From an uncultured Eubacteriales bacterium (lineage in GTDB: Bacteria; Bacillota; Clostridia; TANB77; CAG-508), in assembly GCA_902760765.1 (NCBI GenBank), contig CACWHO010000005.1, positions 1-18,104 on the forward strand: a stretch of 18,104 nt of DNA, read 5' to 3'. Made by a program: the position numbers and the translations under genes. Below the pieces are notes generated by a model. That model was not told the origin of the DNA. It made no database searches and saw nothing but the letters and a program-made list of their open reading frames with translations. Position 1 is the first letter of the stretch; the number at the start of each line of letters is the position of its first letter. Positions 6,743 to 14,162 of this stretch are shown here, one piece after another.

Positions 6743-6790
6743 AATTCAACTCCTAATATTTAACAAACTTTCCTGATTGTTTACATAAAT

Positions 6791-6818
6791 ATTATATCAC
6801 AATTTTAAGAAATGTCAA
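6791..6818 (-). promoter_or_regulatory. Promoter of the recombinase leader
   Basis: TTGACA (6813-6818) and TATAAT (6791-6796), both perfect consensus, are 16 bases apart on the minus strand. The leader ORF starts about 45 bases downstream and the recombinase about 150 bases downstream. The -35 box begins only 12 bases after the stop of the neighbouring 89-aa gene, so the recombinase has its own transcript. Confidence 0.75.
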
Positions 6819-6829
6819 ATTTTTCCTAT

Positions 6830-7099
6830 TTATAGAGCTTTTAGATAATTTTCTAGTTCTGATATTTTTATTTTTTTAGCTAGATTAGAAATATAAACAT
6901 CATTAGAATAATTAAAAACTAGAAATGTAATATTTTTAATAATTACTCTATGAGGTTCAATGTATGAAAGATTAGTCTTTTTAATTTTTCTAATACTTCC
7001 ATTAATAAATATTGGAGTAACCTTTGAAAACTCACATATAAATTCTAGTCTTTTCTTTAGACTTTCTTCAAATTGCAATTCTTCTTTAATTATCTTCAT
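6830..7099 (-). CDS. Uncharacterised 89-residue protein
   Basis: Start taken at the ATG at 7099, with AAAGGATGG 8 bases upstream. The in-frame ATG at 7111 lies inside that site. I do not recognise the protein. It has a charged helical N-terminus (EELQFEESLKKRLEFICEF), a beta-rich middle (TPIFINGSIRKIKK, HRVIIKNITFLVFNY) and a C-terminal helix (KKIKISELENYLKAL), with no membrane segment or signal. It resembles small sheet-helix proteins in size but no motif is diagnostic. It lies between tRNA-Leu and the recombinase promoter, in the same direction, so it may be cargo of the mobile element or a neighbour from before insertion. No clear promoter of its own was seen. Confidence 0.55.
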   Translation of the reverse strand: MKIIKEELQFEESLKKRLEFICEFSKVTPIFINGSIRKIKKTNLSYIEPHRVIIKNITFLVFNYSNDVYISNLAKKIKISELENYLKAL

Positions 7100-7146
7100 T
7101 TTTTGCACCATCCTTTCTTTTAAGATTGGATGACTTTTTTTGCATT

Positions 7147-7174
7147 AAAAAAAATCAACCATTTCTGATTGATT
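7147..7174 (-). terminator. Intrinsic terminator after tRNA-Leu
   Basis: On the minus strand AATCAATCA, loop GAAA, TGGTTGATT forms a 9-bp stem (one G-U pair) with a GNRA tetraloop, followed by at least six T. It lies about 36 bases after the tRNA 3' end. Confidence 0.8.
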
Positions 7175-7181
7175 TCATATC

Positions 7182-7203
7182 TATCTGTTAGTTCGAACAG
7201 ATA
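7182..7203 (-). other. 8-bp hairpin in the tRNA-Leu 3' trailer
   Basis: TATCTGTT and AACAGATA are perfect inverted repeats around a 6-base loop, 7 bases beyond the tRNA CCA end. No T-run follows directly, so it is more likely a processing or stability stem ahead of the terminator at 7147-7174. Confidence 0.45.
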
Positions 7204-7209
7204 CGTCAT

Positions 7210-7296
7210 TGGTGCAGATAGCCGGAATCGAACCGGCACGGTATTGCTACCGCAGGATTTTAAGTCCTGTGCGTCTACCAGTTCCGCCATATCTGC
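7210..7296 (-). tRNA. tRNA-Leu, anticodon TAA
   Basis: 87 nt read on the minus strand. The acceptor stem GCAGATA/TATCTGC is perfect. The D arm contains GGTAGACGC. The anticodon arm is AGGA-CTTAAAA-TCCT, giving TAA (decodes UUA). There is a long class II variable arm (GCGGTAGCAATACCGT) and a T arm GCCGGTTCGATTCCGGC, and the CCA end is encoded. UUA is a favoured Leu codon in so AT-rich a genome. No truncated second copy of the 3' end was seen nearby, so there is no sign that it serves as an attachment site. Confidence 0.97.
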
Positions 7297-7334
7297 ATAT
7301 ATAATTTGAACTGGCTTTTTCATGAACAATACTA

Positions 7335-7363
7335 ATTATAATATTAAGAGTAAAATTTGTCAA
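7335..7363 (-). promoter_or_regulatory. Promoter of tRNA-Leu
   Basis: TTGACA (7358-7363) and TATAAT (7335-7340), both exact consensus with a 17-base spacer, lie about 38 bases upstream of the tRNA. This is as expected for a strong stable-RNA promoter. Confidence 0.85.
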
Positions 7364-7452
7364 TAACTTTAAACAAACTTTTTTCAAAAATGGTATAAAT
7401 CTCCTGCAGCTTACATTTACCTTACAAAATTGCTTTTATATTTTCACTTTAC

Positions 7453-7491
7453 AAAAAATAGGTGTAATAATTCAAATTAATTATTACACCT
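7453..7491 (-). terminator. Terminator of the ABC exporter operon
   Basis: AGGTGTAATAATT (7460-7472) and AATTATTACACCT (7479-7491) form a perfect 13-bp stem with a 6-base loop. On the minus strand it is followed by ATTTTTTG and starts just 5 bases after the exporter stop codon. A T-run on the plus side too means it could act in both directions. Confidence 0.85.
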
Positions 7492-7496
7492 TTTTA

Positions 7497-9335
7497 TTAA
7501 GCTATATTTTCAAATTGACTATTATATAGGTCTGCATAGAATCCACCTTTTTGCATCAATTGTTCATGATTTCCCTGTTCTATTATATTACCATTTTGCA
7601 TTACTAAAATTAAATCTGCATTTTTTATTGTAGATAATCTATGTGCAATTATAAATGATGTTCTGCCTTTCATCAATTTATCCATAGCACTTTGCACCAA
7701 TTCTTCTGTTCTTGTATCTACATTAGATGTTGCCTCATCTAAGATTAAAAATGGAGCATCTTTTATCATTCCTCTTGCAATTGTAAGTAATTGTCTTTGT
7801 CCAGCAGATATACTATCATTTTCTAAAACTTCTGAATTATATCCATTTGGTAATGTTCTTATAAAATGGTCTAATCCAACTTCTTTGCATACTTCTTTTA
7901 TTTTTTCATCACTTACATTTTCTCTATTATAAGCTATATTTTCTTTGATTGTTCCACTAAACATCCAAGTATCTTGAAGTACCATTGTAAATAATTCGTG
8001 GATATTTTCTCTTGAAAGCTCTTTTGTTGATATACCATCAATTTTTATATCTCCAGAATTTATTTCATAAAATTTCATAAGTAGATTTACCATTGTTGTT
8101 TTTCCAGCTCCAGTAGGGCCAACTATTGCAATTTTTTGACCTGCTTTTGCTTTTGCAGTAAAGTTCTTTATTGTTGATTCATCTGTATCATCATATTGGA
8201 AAACTACATTATCAAATTCAATATCTCCTTTTACATTTTCTTTATTCAAAACTTTTGTAATTTCTTTTTGGTCTGACATTTCTTTTTCATCTAAAAATTC
8301 AAATACTCTTTCACTTGCTGCTGCTGTAGATTGAAGTGATGTAATACTTTGAGCTATTTGTGATAAAGGTGATGTAAATAATCTTACATAACTTATAAAT
8401 GCAATTATAACTCCAAATGAAATTATATTATTCATTGTAAGAATTGCACCTACAACACAAACTGCTACATATCCAAAATTACCTATAAAGTTCATTATTG
8501 GCATCATAAGTCCTGATAGGAATTGGCTTTTACGATTAGCTTTAGCTACATTTTTATTATATATATCAAATTTTCTTTTTGATTCTCTTTTACCATTATA
8601 TGCTTTTACAACATTTAAACCTGAATATATTTCTTCTATATGTCCATTTAAATTTCCTAATTCTTCTTGTCTTGCAGTAAAATATTTTTGTGAATTTTTT
8701 AAAATAAATGCCATACCAGTAAAACCAATCAAACTTGCCACAATAGCTGTTATAGCTAAAATCCAGTTTGTGTAAAACATCATTATAATTGTTCCTAAAA
8801 ATAGTGTTACAGAACTTACTAATGAGCCTAATGACTGATTCATTGTTTGAGATATTGTGTCAACATCATTTGTTACTCTTGATAAAATATCACCTGATTG
8901 ATGTTTATCAAAATATTTTAATGGTAATTTATTTATTTTGTTTGAAATTCTACTTCTTAAATCTTTGGCAAATTTATTTGATACATTTGCCATACAAACT
9001 GCTTGAATATATGTACATACAGCACTACATACATATAAAATAAGTAATAGCAAGCTTATATTTTTTATTGCTGTCAAATCCATATTACCCATTAAACCTT
9101 CTTGAATTTTATCTGTTACTTCAGATAATTTGTTAGGTGTAAAAATTGATAATACAGAGCCTGCTATTGCAAGTAAAATGGCTATTCCAATTAAGATTTT
9201 ATAACCTTTTAATTCTTTAAACAATCTAGCTGTTGCTGTCTTAAAATCTTTAGCTTTTTCTCCATTCCCACGTGGCATTCCTGGTCCACCATGGACTCTT
9301 CTAGGGGCTCTTGTTTCGTTTTCTCTATTAGGCAT
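7497..9335 (-). CDS. ABC exporter subunit with canonical ATPase site (heterodimeric multidrug type)
   Basis: 612 residues: one half-transporter with a fused membrane and ATPase domain. The N-terminus has about 40 cytosolic residues rich in Arg, Gly and Pro, then six predicted membrane helices between about 45 and 330. The ATPase domain carries Walker A GPTGAGKTT (about 405), Q-loop MVLQDTWMFSG, signature ISAGQRQ, Walker B FLILDEATSNVD with the catalytic Glu, and the H-loop IIAHRLS. All catalytic residues are intact, though the signature has Ala in place of Gly. It pairs with the upstream subunit to form a LmrCD/BmrCD-type heterodimer that exports lipids, drugs or peptides. It follows that gene by 49 bp behind GAGGAGG. 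The substrate cannot be inferred. Confidence 0.9.
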   Translation of the reverse strand: MPNRENETRAPRRVHGGPGMPRGNGEKAKDFKTATARLFKELKGYKILIGIAILLAIAGSVLSIFTPNKLSEVTDKIQEGLMGNMDLTAIKNISLLLLILYVCSAVCTYIQAVCMANVSNKFAKDLRSRISNKINKLPLKYFDKHQSGDILSRVTNDVDTISQTMNQSLGSLVSSVTLFLGTIIMMFYTNWILAITAIVASLIGFTGMAFILKNSQKYFTARQEELGNLNGHIEEIYSGLNVVKAYNGKRESKRKFDIYNKNVAKANRKSQFLSGLMMPIMNFIGNFGYVAVCVVGAILTMNNIISFGVIIAFISYVRLFTSPLSQIAQSITSLQSTAAASERVFEFLDEKEMSDQKEITKVLNKENVKGDIEFDNVVFQYDDTDESTIKNFTAKAKAGQKIAIVGPTGAGKTTMVNLLMKFYEINSGDIKIDGISTKELSRENIHELFTMVLQDTWMFSGTIKENIAYNRENVSDEKIKEVCKEVGLDHFIRTLPNGYNSEVLENDSISAGQRQLLTIARGMIKDAPFLILDEATSNVDTRTEELVQSAMDKLMKGRTSFIIAHRLSTIKNADLILVMQNGNIIEQGNHEQLMQKGGFYADLYNSQFENIA

Positions 9336-9384
9336 CTTTTATTCCTCCTCTTGATATTTTTATTAAAAATTTATTAACTTTTTA

Positions 9385-11148
9385 TTATGCATTTTCTAAT
9401 TCTTCTTCTGATAACTGTGAAAGTGCAATCTGCTTATACACTTCGCAATTTTTTAATAATTCTTTATGTGTTCCTTCTCCAACTGTTTTTCCATTATCTA
9501 ATACTATAATTTTGTCTGCATTCATTATAGTTCCAACTCTTTGAGCTACTATTAAACTTGTAGCATCTTTTGTATATTTTTTTAATTCTTTTCTTAATAT
9601 ACTATCTGTTTTATAATCTAATGCTGAAAAGCTATCATCAAAAATATATATTTCTGGGTCTCTTGCTATTGCTCTTGCTATTGCTATTCTTTGCTTTTGA
9701 CCACCCGAAATATTTGTTCCTCCTGATGCAATATGTGAATCATATTTATCATCCATATTTTCTATGAACTCATCTGCTTGTGCAACTTTTGCTGATTCTA
9801 CAATTTTTTTATCTGTTATAGTTTCTTTTCCATTTTCTCCATAAGCAATATTTGATTTTACATTTCCATTAAATATTACTGCTTTTTGTGGAATATAGGA
9901 AATTTTGTTATTTAATTCTTCTTCAGCATAATCTTTTACATTTATTCCATCTACTAAAATTTCTCCATCTGTTACATCATAAAATCTTGGAACTAAATTG
10001 ACTAATGTTGATTTTCCGCTTCCTGTTGAACCTATAATTGCTACTGTTTCTCCTTTATTTGCTTTAAATGATATATTTTCTAGCAAATATTCATCAGCAT
10101 CTGGATATTTAAATGATACATTTTTAAATTCTACAGTTCCTTTTTCTTGAGTTTTTATATTTTTCAATTTTCTTTCTTTTACACTAATTTCCTTATCTAA
10201 AACTTCATTTATACGATTTGCAGAAACTTGTGCTCTTGGAATCATCATAAATATCATTGCAAGCATTAAAAATGACATTATAACTTGCATTGCATAAGAG
10301 CTAAATACAACCATATCACTGAATAATGTTAATTTTTCTGGAATTTGTGCATCATTTATTAAATATGCCCCTATAAAATACACAGCGAGTGTTAAAGTAT
10401 TCATTACAAAATACATTAAAGGTTGCATAACTGAAAATCTTGTTTGAGTAAATAATTGTTGATTTGTTAAATCATCATTTATTTTTTCAAACTTATCTTC
10501 TTGATATTTTTCTGCATTAAATGCTCTTACTACTCTAATTCCTGTTAAGTTCTCTCTTGTTACTCCATTTATTTTATCAGTTAATTTTTGAATTATTTTA
10601 AATCTTGGTACAACTAATGTTACTAGTAAACCAATTACAACTAATAATATAACTACTGCTGCACCTGTAACTGCACTCCATTGCCAGCTTTTATTTAATA
10701 TCTTAGTAATTGCCCATACTGCTGTTATTGGTGCTTTTATTAAAAGTTGTAGTCCCATTGATATAAGCATTTCTATTTGTGTAACATCATTTGTTGTTCT
10801 TGTTATTAAACTACTTGTTGAAAATTCTTTAACTTCATGCATAGATAAATTTAGTACCTTATCAAATATTTTATCTCTTATTGTCATTGAAAAATCAGAT
10901 GAAATATTTGATGTTAAATATCCTGTAAAAACTGCAGCGACCAAACTTCCTAATGCACATAATAACATATAGCCACCATTTTGTAGAATATCTGACATTT
11001 GGCTTCCTTCTGTTTGTACAAGTACAGTTATTTTAGACATATAATCTGGCATTTTTAAGTCTAACCATACTTGGAAAACAATTAAAATTACACTTAAAAT
11101 TGCAAGTCCCCAGTCTTTTTTGTTAAATTGTTTGATTAGTTTTATCAT
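9385..11148 (-). CDS. ABC exporter subunit with degenerate ATPase site (heterodimer partner)
   Basis: 587 residues with six membrane helices (about 15-310) and one ATPase domain. Walker A GSTGSGKST (about 371-379), Q-loop SYIPQKAVIFNG and signature ISGGQKQR are intact. Walker B reads IYIFDDSFSALD, with Asp where the catalytic Glu belongs, and the switch His is replaced by Gln (LIVAQRVGT). Family knowledge: in heterodimeric exporters such as TM287/288 and BmrCD, the same E-to-D and H-loop losses mark the subunit whose site binds but hardly hydrolyses ATP. Its site is completed by the partner's altered signature, here ISAGQ. It starts behind AAAGGATG, 131 bp downstream of the MarR gene, and is probably on the same transcript. 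Confidence 0.9.
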   Translation of the reverse strand: MIKLIKQFNKKDWGLAILSVILIVFQVWLDLKMPDYMSKITVLVQTEGSQMSDILQNGGYMLLCALGSLVAAVFTGYLTSNISSDFSMTIRDKIFDKVLNLSMHEVKEFSTSSLITRTTNDVTQIEMLISMGLQLLIKAPITAVWAITKILNKSWQWSAVTGAAVVILLVVIGLLVTLVVPRFKIIQKLTDKINGVTRENLTGIRVVRAFNAEKYQEDKFEKINDDLTNQQLFTQTRFSVMQPLMYFVMNTLTLAVYFIGAYLINDAQIPEKLTLFSDMVVFSSYAMQVIMSFLMLAMIFMMIPRAQVSANRINEVLDKEISVKERKLKNIKTQEKGTVEFKNVSFKYPDADEYLLENISFKANKGETVAIIGSTGSGKSTLVNLVPRFYDVTDGEILVDGINVKDYAEEELNNKISYIPQKAVIFNGNVKSNIAYGENGKETITDKKIVESAKVAQADEFIENMDDKYDSHIASGGTNISGGQKQRIAIARAIARDPEIYIFDDSFSALDYKTDSILRKELKKYTKDATSLIVAQRVGTIMNADKIIVLDNGKTVGEGTHKELLKNCEVYKQIALSQLSEEELENA

Positions 11149-11279
11149 ATTATCATCCTTTCATTATTTATATATATGTGTTACCTCACAATGTGTTTAT
11201 TTTTTTACTTTTAAGAATTGTATTTAAATTTATTTTATGCTTCCGTGCATAATAATTACATAAAAAATAGCACAAAAAT

Positions 11280-11726
11280 TTATTTTAAATTTTTTTCCAT
11301 TTTATCAATTATATTAAAAAATGTTTGTATTTCGTCTTCAGAAATATTTTTTGTTAATTCTTTTTCAATAATTTCAAATTTCTTTTTTTGTTTTTCAAAT
11401 ATTTCTCTAGTTTCCTTTTTTAGAATTATCTTTTTTGTTCTAGTATCGTTTTCATCAATAACTCTTTCAATAAGGCCATTTTTTTCCATAGTTTGTAAGA
11501 CCCCAGAAACAGTAGCTCTTTTGATTCCTAATACGTCTTCTAAATCTTTTTGATAAATGTCTTGGTCATTTTTAGATAAAATGTATTCCATTATTTGCAT
11601 TTGAGTTGGTGTCGGTCTTGGCAATGATTCTATATTGCACTTTAAATCTGAATTATCTGCAAATATTTTTCTTGCAGTTAAACTCTCTAATTCCTTTATT
11701 TTTTTTAATACTCTTGCATTTTCCAT
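11280..11726 (-). CDS. MarR family transcriptional regulator of the ABC exporter
   Basis: 148 residues, full length for a MarR protein. Helices at both ends for dimerisation flank a winged helix-turn-helix: YQKDLEDVLGIKRATVSGVL (about 58-77, recognition helix about 69-82) and the wing LIERVIDENDTRTKKIIL (about 85-102, with the Asp/Arg pair typical of the family). The C-terminal helix EKELTKNISEDEIQTFFNII completes the dimer interface. It lies upstream of and in line with the two exporter genes. Family knowledge: such regulators repress their own operon until a ligand binds. A partial palindrome just downstream of its -10 box is the obvious operator. The ribosome binding site is weak (AGAAAG, somewhat far). 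Confidence 0.88.
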   Translation of the reverse strand: MENARVLKKIKELESLTARKIFADNSDLKCNIESLPRPTPTQMQIMEYILSKNDQDIYQKDLEDVLGIKRATVSGVLQTMEKNGLIERVIDENDTRTKKIILKKETREIFEKQKKKFEIIEKELTKNISEDEIQTFFNIIDKMEKNLK

Positions 11727-11799
11727 AATTAATCACATTCTTTCTGGTGGTTTAAATTTTACTTAAAAATTTATTTTTTTAGTTATCACCTTAATTTTT

Positions 11800-11813
11800 G
11801 TTAGGCAACTTAC
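11800..11813. promoter_or_regulatory. Candidate MarR operator at the transcription start
   Basis: On the minus strand GTAAGTTGCCTAAC lies 3 bases past the -10 box, where a bound repressor would block initiation. TTG and CAA flank CCTAA, and GTTGCCTA resembles half of the AGTTGCNNNNGCAACT-like sites used by some Firmicute MarR proteins. The symmetry is imperfect. Confidence 0.4.
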
Positions 11814-11816
11814 GTT

Positions 11817-11845
11817 ATTATAATTTATATTTGCATTTTTGTCAA
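11817..11845 (-). promoter_or_regulatory. Promoter of the marR-ABC exporter operon
   Basis: TTGACA (11840-11845) and TATAAT (11817-11822) are exact consensus with a 17-base spacer on the minus strand. The start site would be about 80-85 bases upstream of the marR ATG. Confidence 0.85.
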
Positions 11846-11932
11846 TACCCTTACAATTTTTTATTTTGAATTTTATTTTAAAATATTAAAACTATTTTTA
11901 AGTTTGAACTATTCTATTAAATCTCTAAAAAT

Positions 11933-11961
11933 TTGCTTTTTTCCAATATTTGTGTTATAAT
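11933..11961 (+). promoter_or_regulatory. Promoter of the 117-aa gene
   Basis: TTGCTT (11933-11938) and TATAAT (11956-11961), 17 bases apart on the plus strand, lie about 45 bases upstream of the ATG at 12006. It diverges from the marR promoter. Confidence 0.65.
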
Positions 11962-12005
11962 TTAATTATGTAAATATTATTTTTCTAGGCTAGAAAGAAG
12001 GCATT

Positions 12006-12359
12006 ATGGAAATATTAGATTGTCAATACATTGAATCTCAACGGCAAGTTATTTTTCGAAATAGCTATGAAAAAAGAAGAGCATTGGAAAGGAAGGGCTT
12101 TAAAGTAGGCCATGAAAACTACGGTGATAATACCGTTATTATGGTAAAGCCTGCCCAGGTTCTTGCAGAAGTTGCAGATTATACTGGAAATGTGTATAAT
12201 CTGGACCTGCGGGGTCCTATATGCAAGTACTACAATTATCAGAGATTGACAAAAAAACGCTATACAAATTTTATCAATGATTACAAAAATAATCTAGTTC
12301 GAATTGAAGAAAATGATTATGGCGAAATAATCATTTTAAGTTGGTTTGAAGAAGCCTAG
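12006..12359 (+). CDS. Uncharacterised 117-residue protein
   Basis: ATG at 12006 with a purine-rich GAAAGAAGG upstream, its own promoter, and a strong terminator 5 bases after the stop, so this is a real single-gene unit. I do not recognise the family. Residues 1-60 alternate strands and helices (EILDCQYIESQRQVIFRNSY, EKRRALERKGFKVG, NTVIMVKPAQVLAEV); the second half is Tyr/Asn-rich (CKYYNYQRLTKKRYTNF) and ends with EIIILSWFEEA. There are no membrane segments. It is the only clear gene on the plus strand, and its middle uses G+C-ending codons (CTGGACCTGCGGGGTCCT) far more than its neighbours. That suggests a separate origin or special selection. Confidence 0.7.
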   Translation: MEILDCQYIESQRQVIFRNSYEKRRALERKGFKVGHENYGDNTVIMVKPAQVLAEVADYTGNVYNLDLRGPICKYYNYQRLTKKRYTNFINDYKNNLVRIEENDYGEIIILSWFEEA

Positions 12360-12360
12360 A

Positions 12361-12394
12361 AAAAAGGAGGTAGAAAATTTCTACCTCCTAATTT
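12361..12394. terminator. Bidirectional terminator between the 117-aa gene and carD
   Basis: AGGAGGTAGAAA (12365-12376) and TTTCTACCTCCT (12378-12389) form a perfect 12-bp stem. It is followed by AATTTTTAT on the plus strand and by TTTTT on the minus strand, serving the two convergent genes. Confidence 0.9.
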
Positions 12395-12491
12395 TTATCT
12401 AAATTTATTTTACTATCATAAGATTTGCAAATTAGACAATCTCTACAATATTCTGTATATAAATTTGTATATTACTCTCTAAAGAAAATAA

Positions 12492-13058
12492 CTAATTATT
12501 ATCGTTGTTTTCTCCATCAAATGGAATAAATTTATTAACAATACTTTGTTGTTCTACACCTTCTGCTCTAAATGTCATAAATGATGTATTTATTTTGTTA
12601 TCAATTTGTTGTTCTACTTCTTCTTGATTTGCATGTTCTGCTAAAACTAATTCACTTATTAGAATTTGTTTTGCATTATTAAGCATTTTCTTTTCACCTG
12701 TAGAAAGTCCTTTTTCTTTTTGTTTAAAGCTTAAATTTCTAACAACATCAGCTACTTGATATATGTCTCCTGTTTTCATTTTGTCCATATTATCTCTGTA
12801 CCTTTTGTTCCAATTTTTTTCCATTTCTGTTTCATCTTGGCTAAGTACATTAAACACTTTTTCTGCTGATTGTTTATCAATAATGTTTCTTACACCTACA
12901 TCTTCTGCCTTTGCTGTTGGTATCATAACTTTTACATTACTTGGCATTTTTAATATATAATATGATTGTTTCTCTCCTAATATATCTTTTTCTTCAATTG
13001 CAGCTATTGTTCCTGCACCGTGCATTGGGTAAACTACTTTATCTCCTACATTAAACAT
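12492..13058 (-). CDS. carD: CarD/CdnL family RNA polymerase-binding transcription regulator
   Basis: Start taken at the ATG at 13058 behind GAGAGGAG; the in-frame ATG at 13076 overlaps that site. The protein has 188 residues. The N-terminal Tudor-like RNA polymerase interaction domain is clear: FNVGDKVVYPMHGAGTIAAI, KQSYYILKMPSNVKVMIP and VGVRNIID (residues 1-62). A helical C-terminal domain follows (EKNWNKRYRDNMDKMKTGD, FKQKEKGLSTGEKKMLNNAK), which in family members contacts promoter DNA at the upstream edge of the bubble and stabilises open complexes. The last 40 residues are acidic and end in NNDNN. It is transcribed alone from its own promoter, with a hairpin in its leader. Confidence 0.9.
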   Translation of the reverse strand: MFNVGDKVVYPMHGAGTIAAIEEKDILGEKQSYYILKMPSNVKVMIPTAKAEDVGVRNIIDKQSAEKVFNVLSQDETEMEKNWNKRYRDNMDKMKTGDIYQVADVVRNLSFKQKEKGLSTGEKKMLNNAKQILISELVLAEHANQEEVEQQIDNKINTSFMTFRAEGVEQQSIVNKFIPFDGENNDNN

Positions 13059-13099
13059 GTAAGTCACTCCTCTCATGATTTTTTCAGCAAAAATAAGAT

Positions 13100-13126
13100 A
13101 AAGTTATGTATACAATAAATAACTTT
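13100..13126. promoter_or_regulatory. Inverted repeat in the carD leader
   Basis: AAAGTTAT (13100-13107) and ATAACTTT (13119-13126) are perfect inverted repeats with an 11-base loop, between the carD start site and its ribosome binding site. It could be an operator or an mRNA stem. The function is unknown. Confidence 0.4.
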
Positions 13127-13148
13127 ACTGGATTTTTTAACCATATTT

Positions 13149-13177
13149 ATTATACAACAAAAAACAAAAAAAGTCAA
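13149..13177 (-). promoter_or_regulatory. carD promoter
   Basis: TTGACT (13172-13177) and TATAAT (13149-13154) with a 17-base spacer on the minus strand. The -35 box is at the same time part of the 3' arm of the dut terminator. Confidence 0.8.
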
Positions 13178-13197
13178 AGGATTTATTTTGACTTTTT
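13166..13197 (-). terminator. dut terminator, overlapping the carD promoter
   Basis: AAAAAGTCAAA (13187-13197 on the minus strand) pairs with TTTGACTTTTT (13168-13178), an 11-bp stem with an 8-base loop followed by more T. It ends dut transcripts right at the carD -35 element. Confidence 0.75.
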
Positions 13198-13277
13198 ATG
13201 TTGTTTTTATATAAAATACTATATTTTCAAGCATTTCAAGACTTAATATTTTTATTTGTAAAAATTTGATTCAATTT

Positions 13278-13742
13278 TTATTTTGTATTTGTTGAACCAA
13301 ATCCTCCTGTTCTTTCTCCTTCTGCTGAGTCATCATCTGTAATTAGATATTTTTGGAATACAGCTTGTCCTATTGCATCCCCTTTTTTTACTATAATATC
13401 TTCTTCTTTTATATTATAAAACGCAAACATTATATGTCCGTCATTGTCTGGATTTCCATAATAATCTTTATCTATAACTCCAACACTATTTGCTAATATT
13501 AATCCTTTTTTCTTTGGGTTTGAGCTTCTATTGTATAGCATTAAAACTTCATCATCTTGCATATATGCTTTTATACCTGTTTTTACAAGTGTTGGTGCCA
13601 TTCCTTTTTTAAAGCTTGGAATGATTGTATCTTCTGCTGCTTCTATATCATATCCTGCTGAAAATTTTGTTTTTCTAATTGGTAAATTTATATTTTTGTC
13701 TTCGAATCCTTTTGCTATTTCAAATCCTCTTAATTTTTCCAT
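13278..13742 (-). CDS. dut: dUTP diphosphatase (trimeric dUTPase)
   Basis: 154 residues, normal for the trimeric family. It hydrolyses dUTP to dUMP and pyrophosphate, keeping uracil out of DNA and feeding thymidylate synthesis. All five motifs are visible: AGYDIE (29-34), NRSS (71-74), GVIDKDYYG (88-96, catalytic Asp91), GQAVFQKY (125-132) and the C-terminal lid RTGGFGST (144-151), which closes over the substrate. The ribosome binding site GGAGGG lies 6 bases before the ATG. Upstream, TTGACA is seen without a convincing -10 box, and the gene is separated from spoVS by a terminator, so it probably has its own weak promoter. Confidence 0.93.
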   Translation of the reverse strand: MEKLRGFEIAKGFEDKNINLPIRKTKFSAGYDIEAAEDTIIPSFKKGMAPTLVKTGIKAYMQDDEVLMLYNRSSNPKKKGLILANSVGVIDKDYYGNPDNDGHIMFAFYNIKEEDIIVKKGDAIGQAVFQKYLITDDDSAEGERTGGFGSTNTK

Positions 13743-13816
13743 TTTTATCCCTCCATATATTTCTATCTTCTTTCTAATTTTTTCACATATAATTTATATT
13801 GTCAAGATATTAAATA

Positions 13817-13844
13817 TAAAAAAACTGGTAAAAAATTACCAGTT
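13817..13844 (-). terminator. spoVS terminator
   Basis: On the minus strand AACTGGTAA, loop TTTT, TTACCAGTT, then TTTTTT. The 9-bp stem starts 5 bases after the spoVS stop codon. Confidence 0.9.
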
Positions 13845-13849
13845 AAAAT

Positions 13850-14113
13850 TTATGCTCTTGCTTCTACAATAAGCTTAATTCCTGTTCTATCTTCGCCTTC
13901 AACTTCTACTTCAGCAAATGCAGGTATACATACTAAATCAACTCCTGATGGTGCTACAAATCCTCTTGCTATTGCCACAGCTTTTACAGCTTGATTAAGT
14001 GCTCCTGCTCCTATTGCTTGCATTTCTGCTTTACTTGATTCTTTTACTAATCCAGCGATTGCACCTGCCACTGAATTAGGATTTGATTTTGATGAAATTT
14101 TTAAAATTTCCAT
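13850..14113 (-). CDS. spoVS: Stage V sporulation protein S
   Basis: 87 residues, the usual size. The sequence is highly typical: EILKISSKSNPNSVAGAIAG, then MQAIGAGALNQAVKAVAIAR, GVDLVCIPAFAEVEVEGEDR and TGIKLIVEARA. Family knowledge: SpoVS is an Alba-like dimer that probably binds nucleic acid; in Bacillus subtilis it is needed for coat assembly and late sporulation, and is read early by sigma-H. The AGGAGG ribosome binding site is strong. A Spo0A-type box and a pair of 18-bp repeats lie upstream. In related Clostridia spoVS lies close to rny and ymdB, as here. Confidence 0.95.
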   Translation of the reverse strand: MEILKISSKSNPNSVAGAIAGLVKESSKAEMQAIGAGALNQAVKAVAIARGFVAPSGVDLVCIPAFAEVEVEGEDRTGIKLIVEARA

Positions 14114-14162
14114 TATCTTTTGCCTCCTAATATTAATTTATTTTTTGTTGCAACTTTTATGT

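Noticed and set aside
7210..7296. tRNA-Leu as attachment site of the mobile element
   Set aside because: No duplicated tRNA 3' end was found at the other side, and large serine recombinases of this type do not usually use tRNA genes.
7120..7329. Open frame across the tRNA (MAELVDAQDLKSCGSNT and so on)
   Set aside because: It is the well-known false translation of tRNA-Leu; the tRNA structure is complete.
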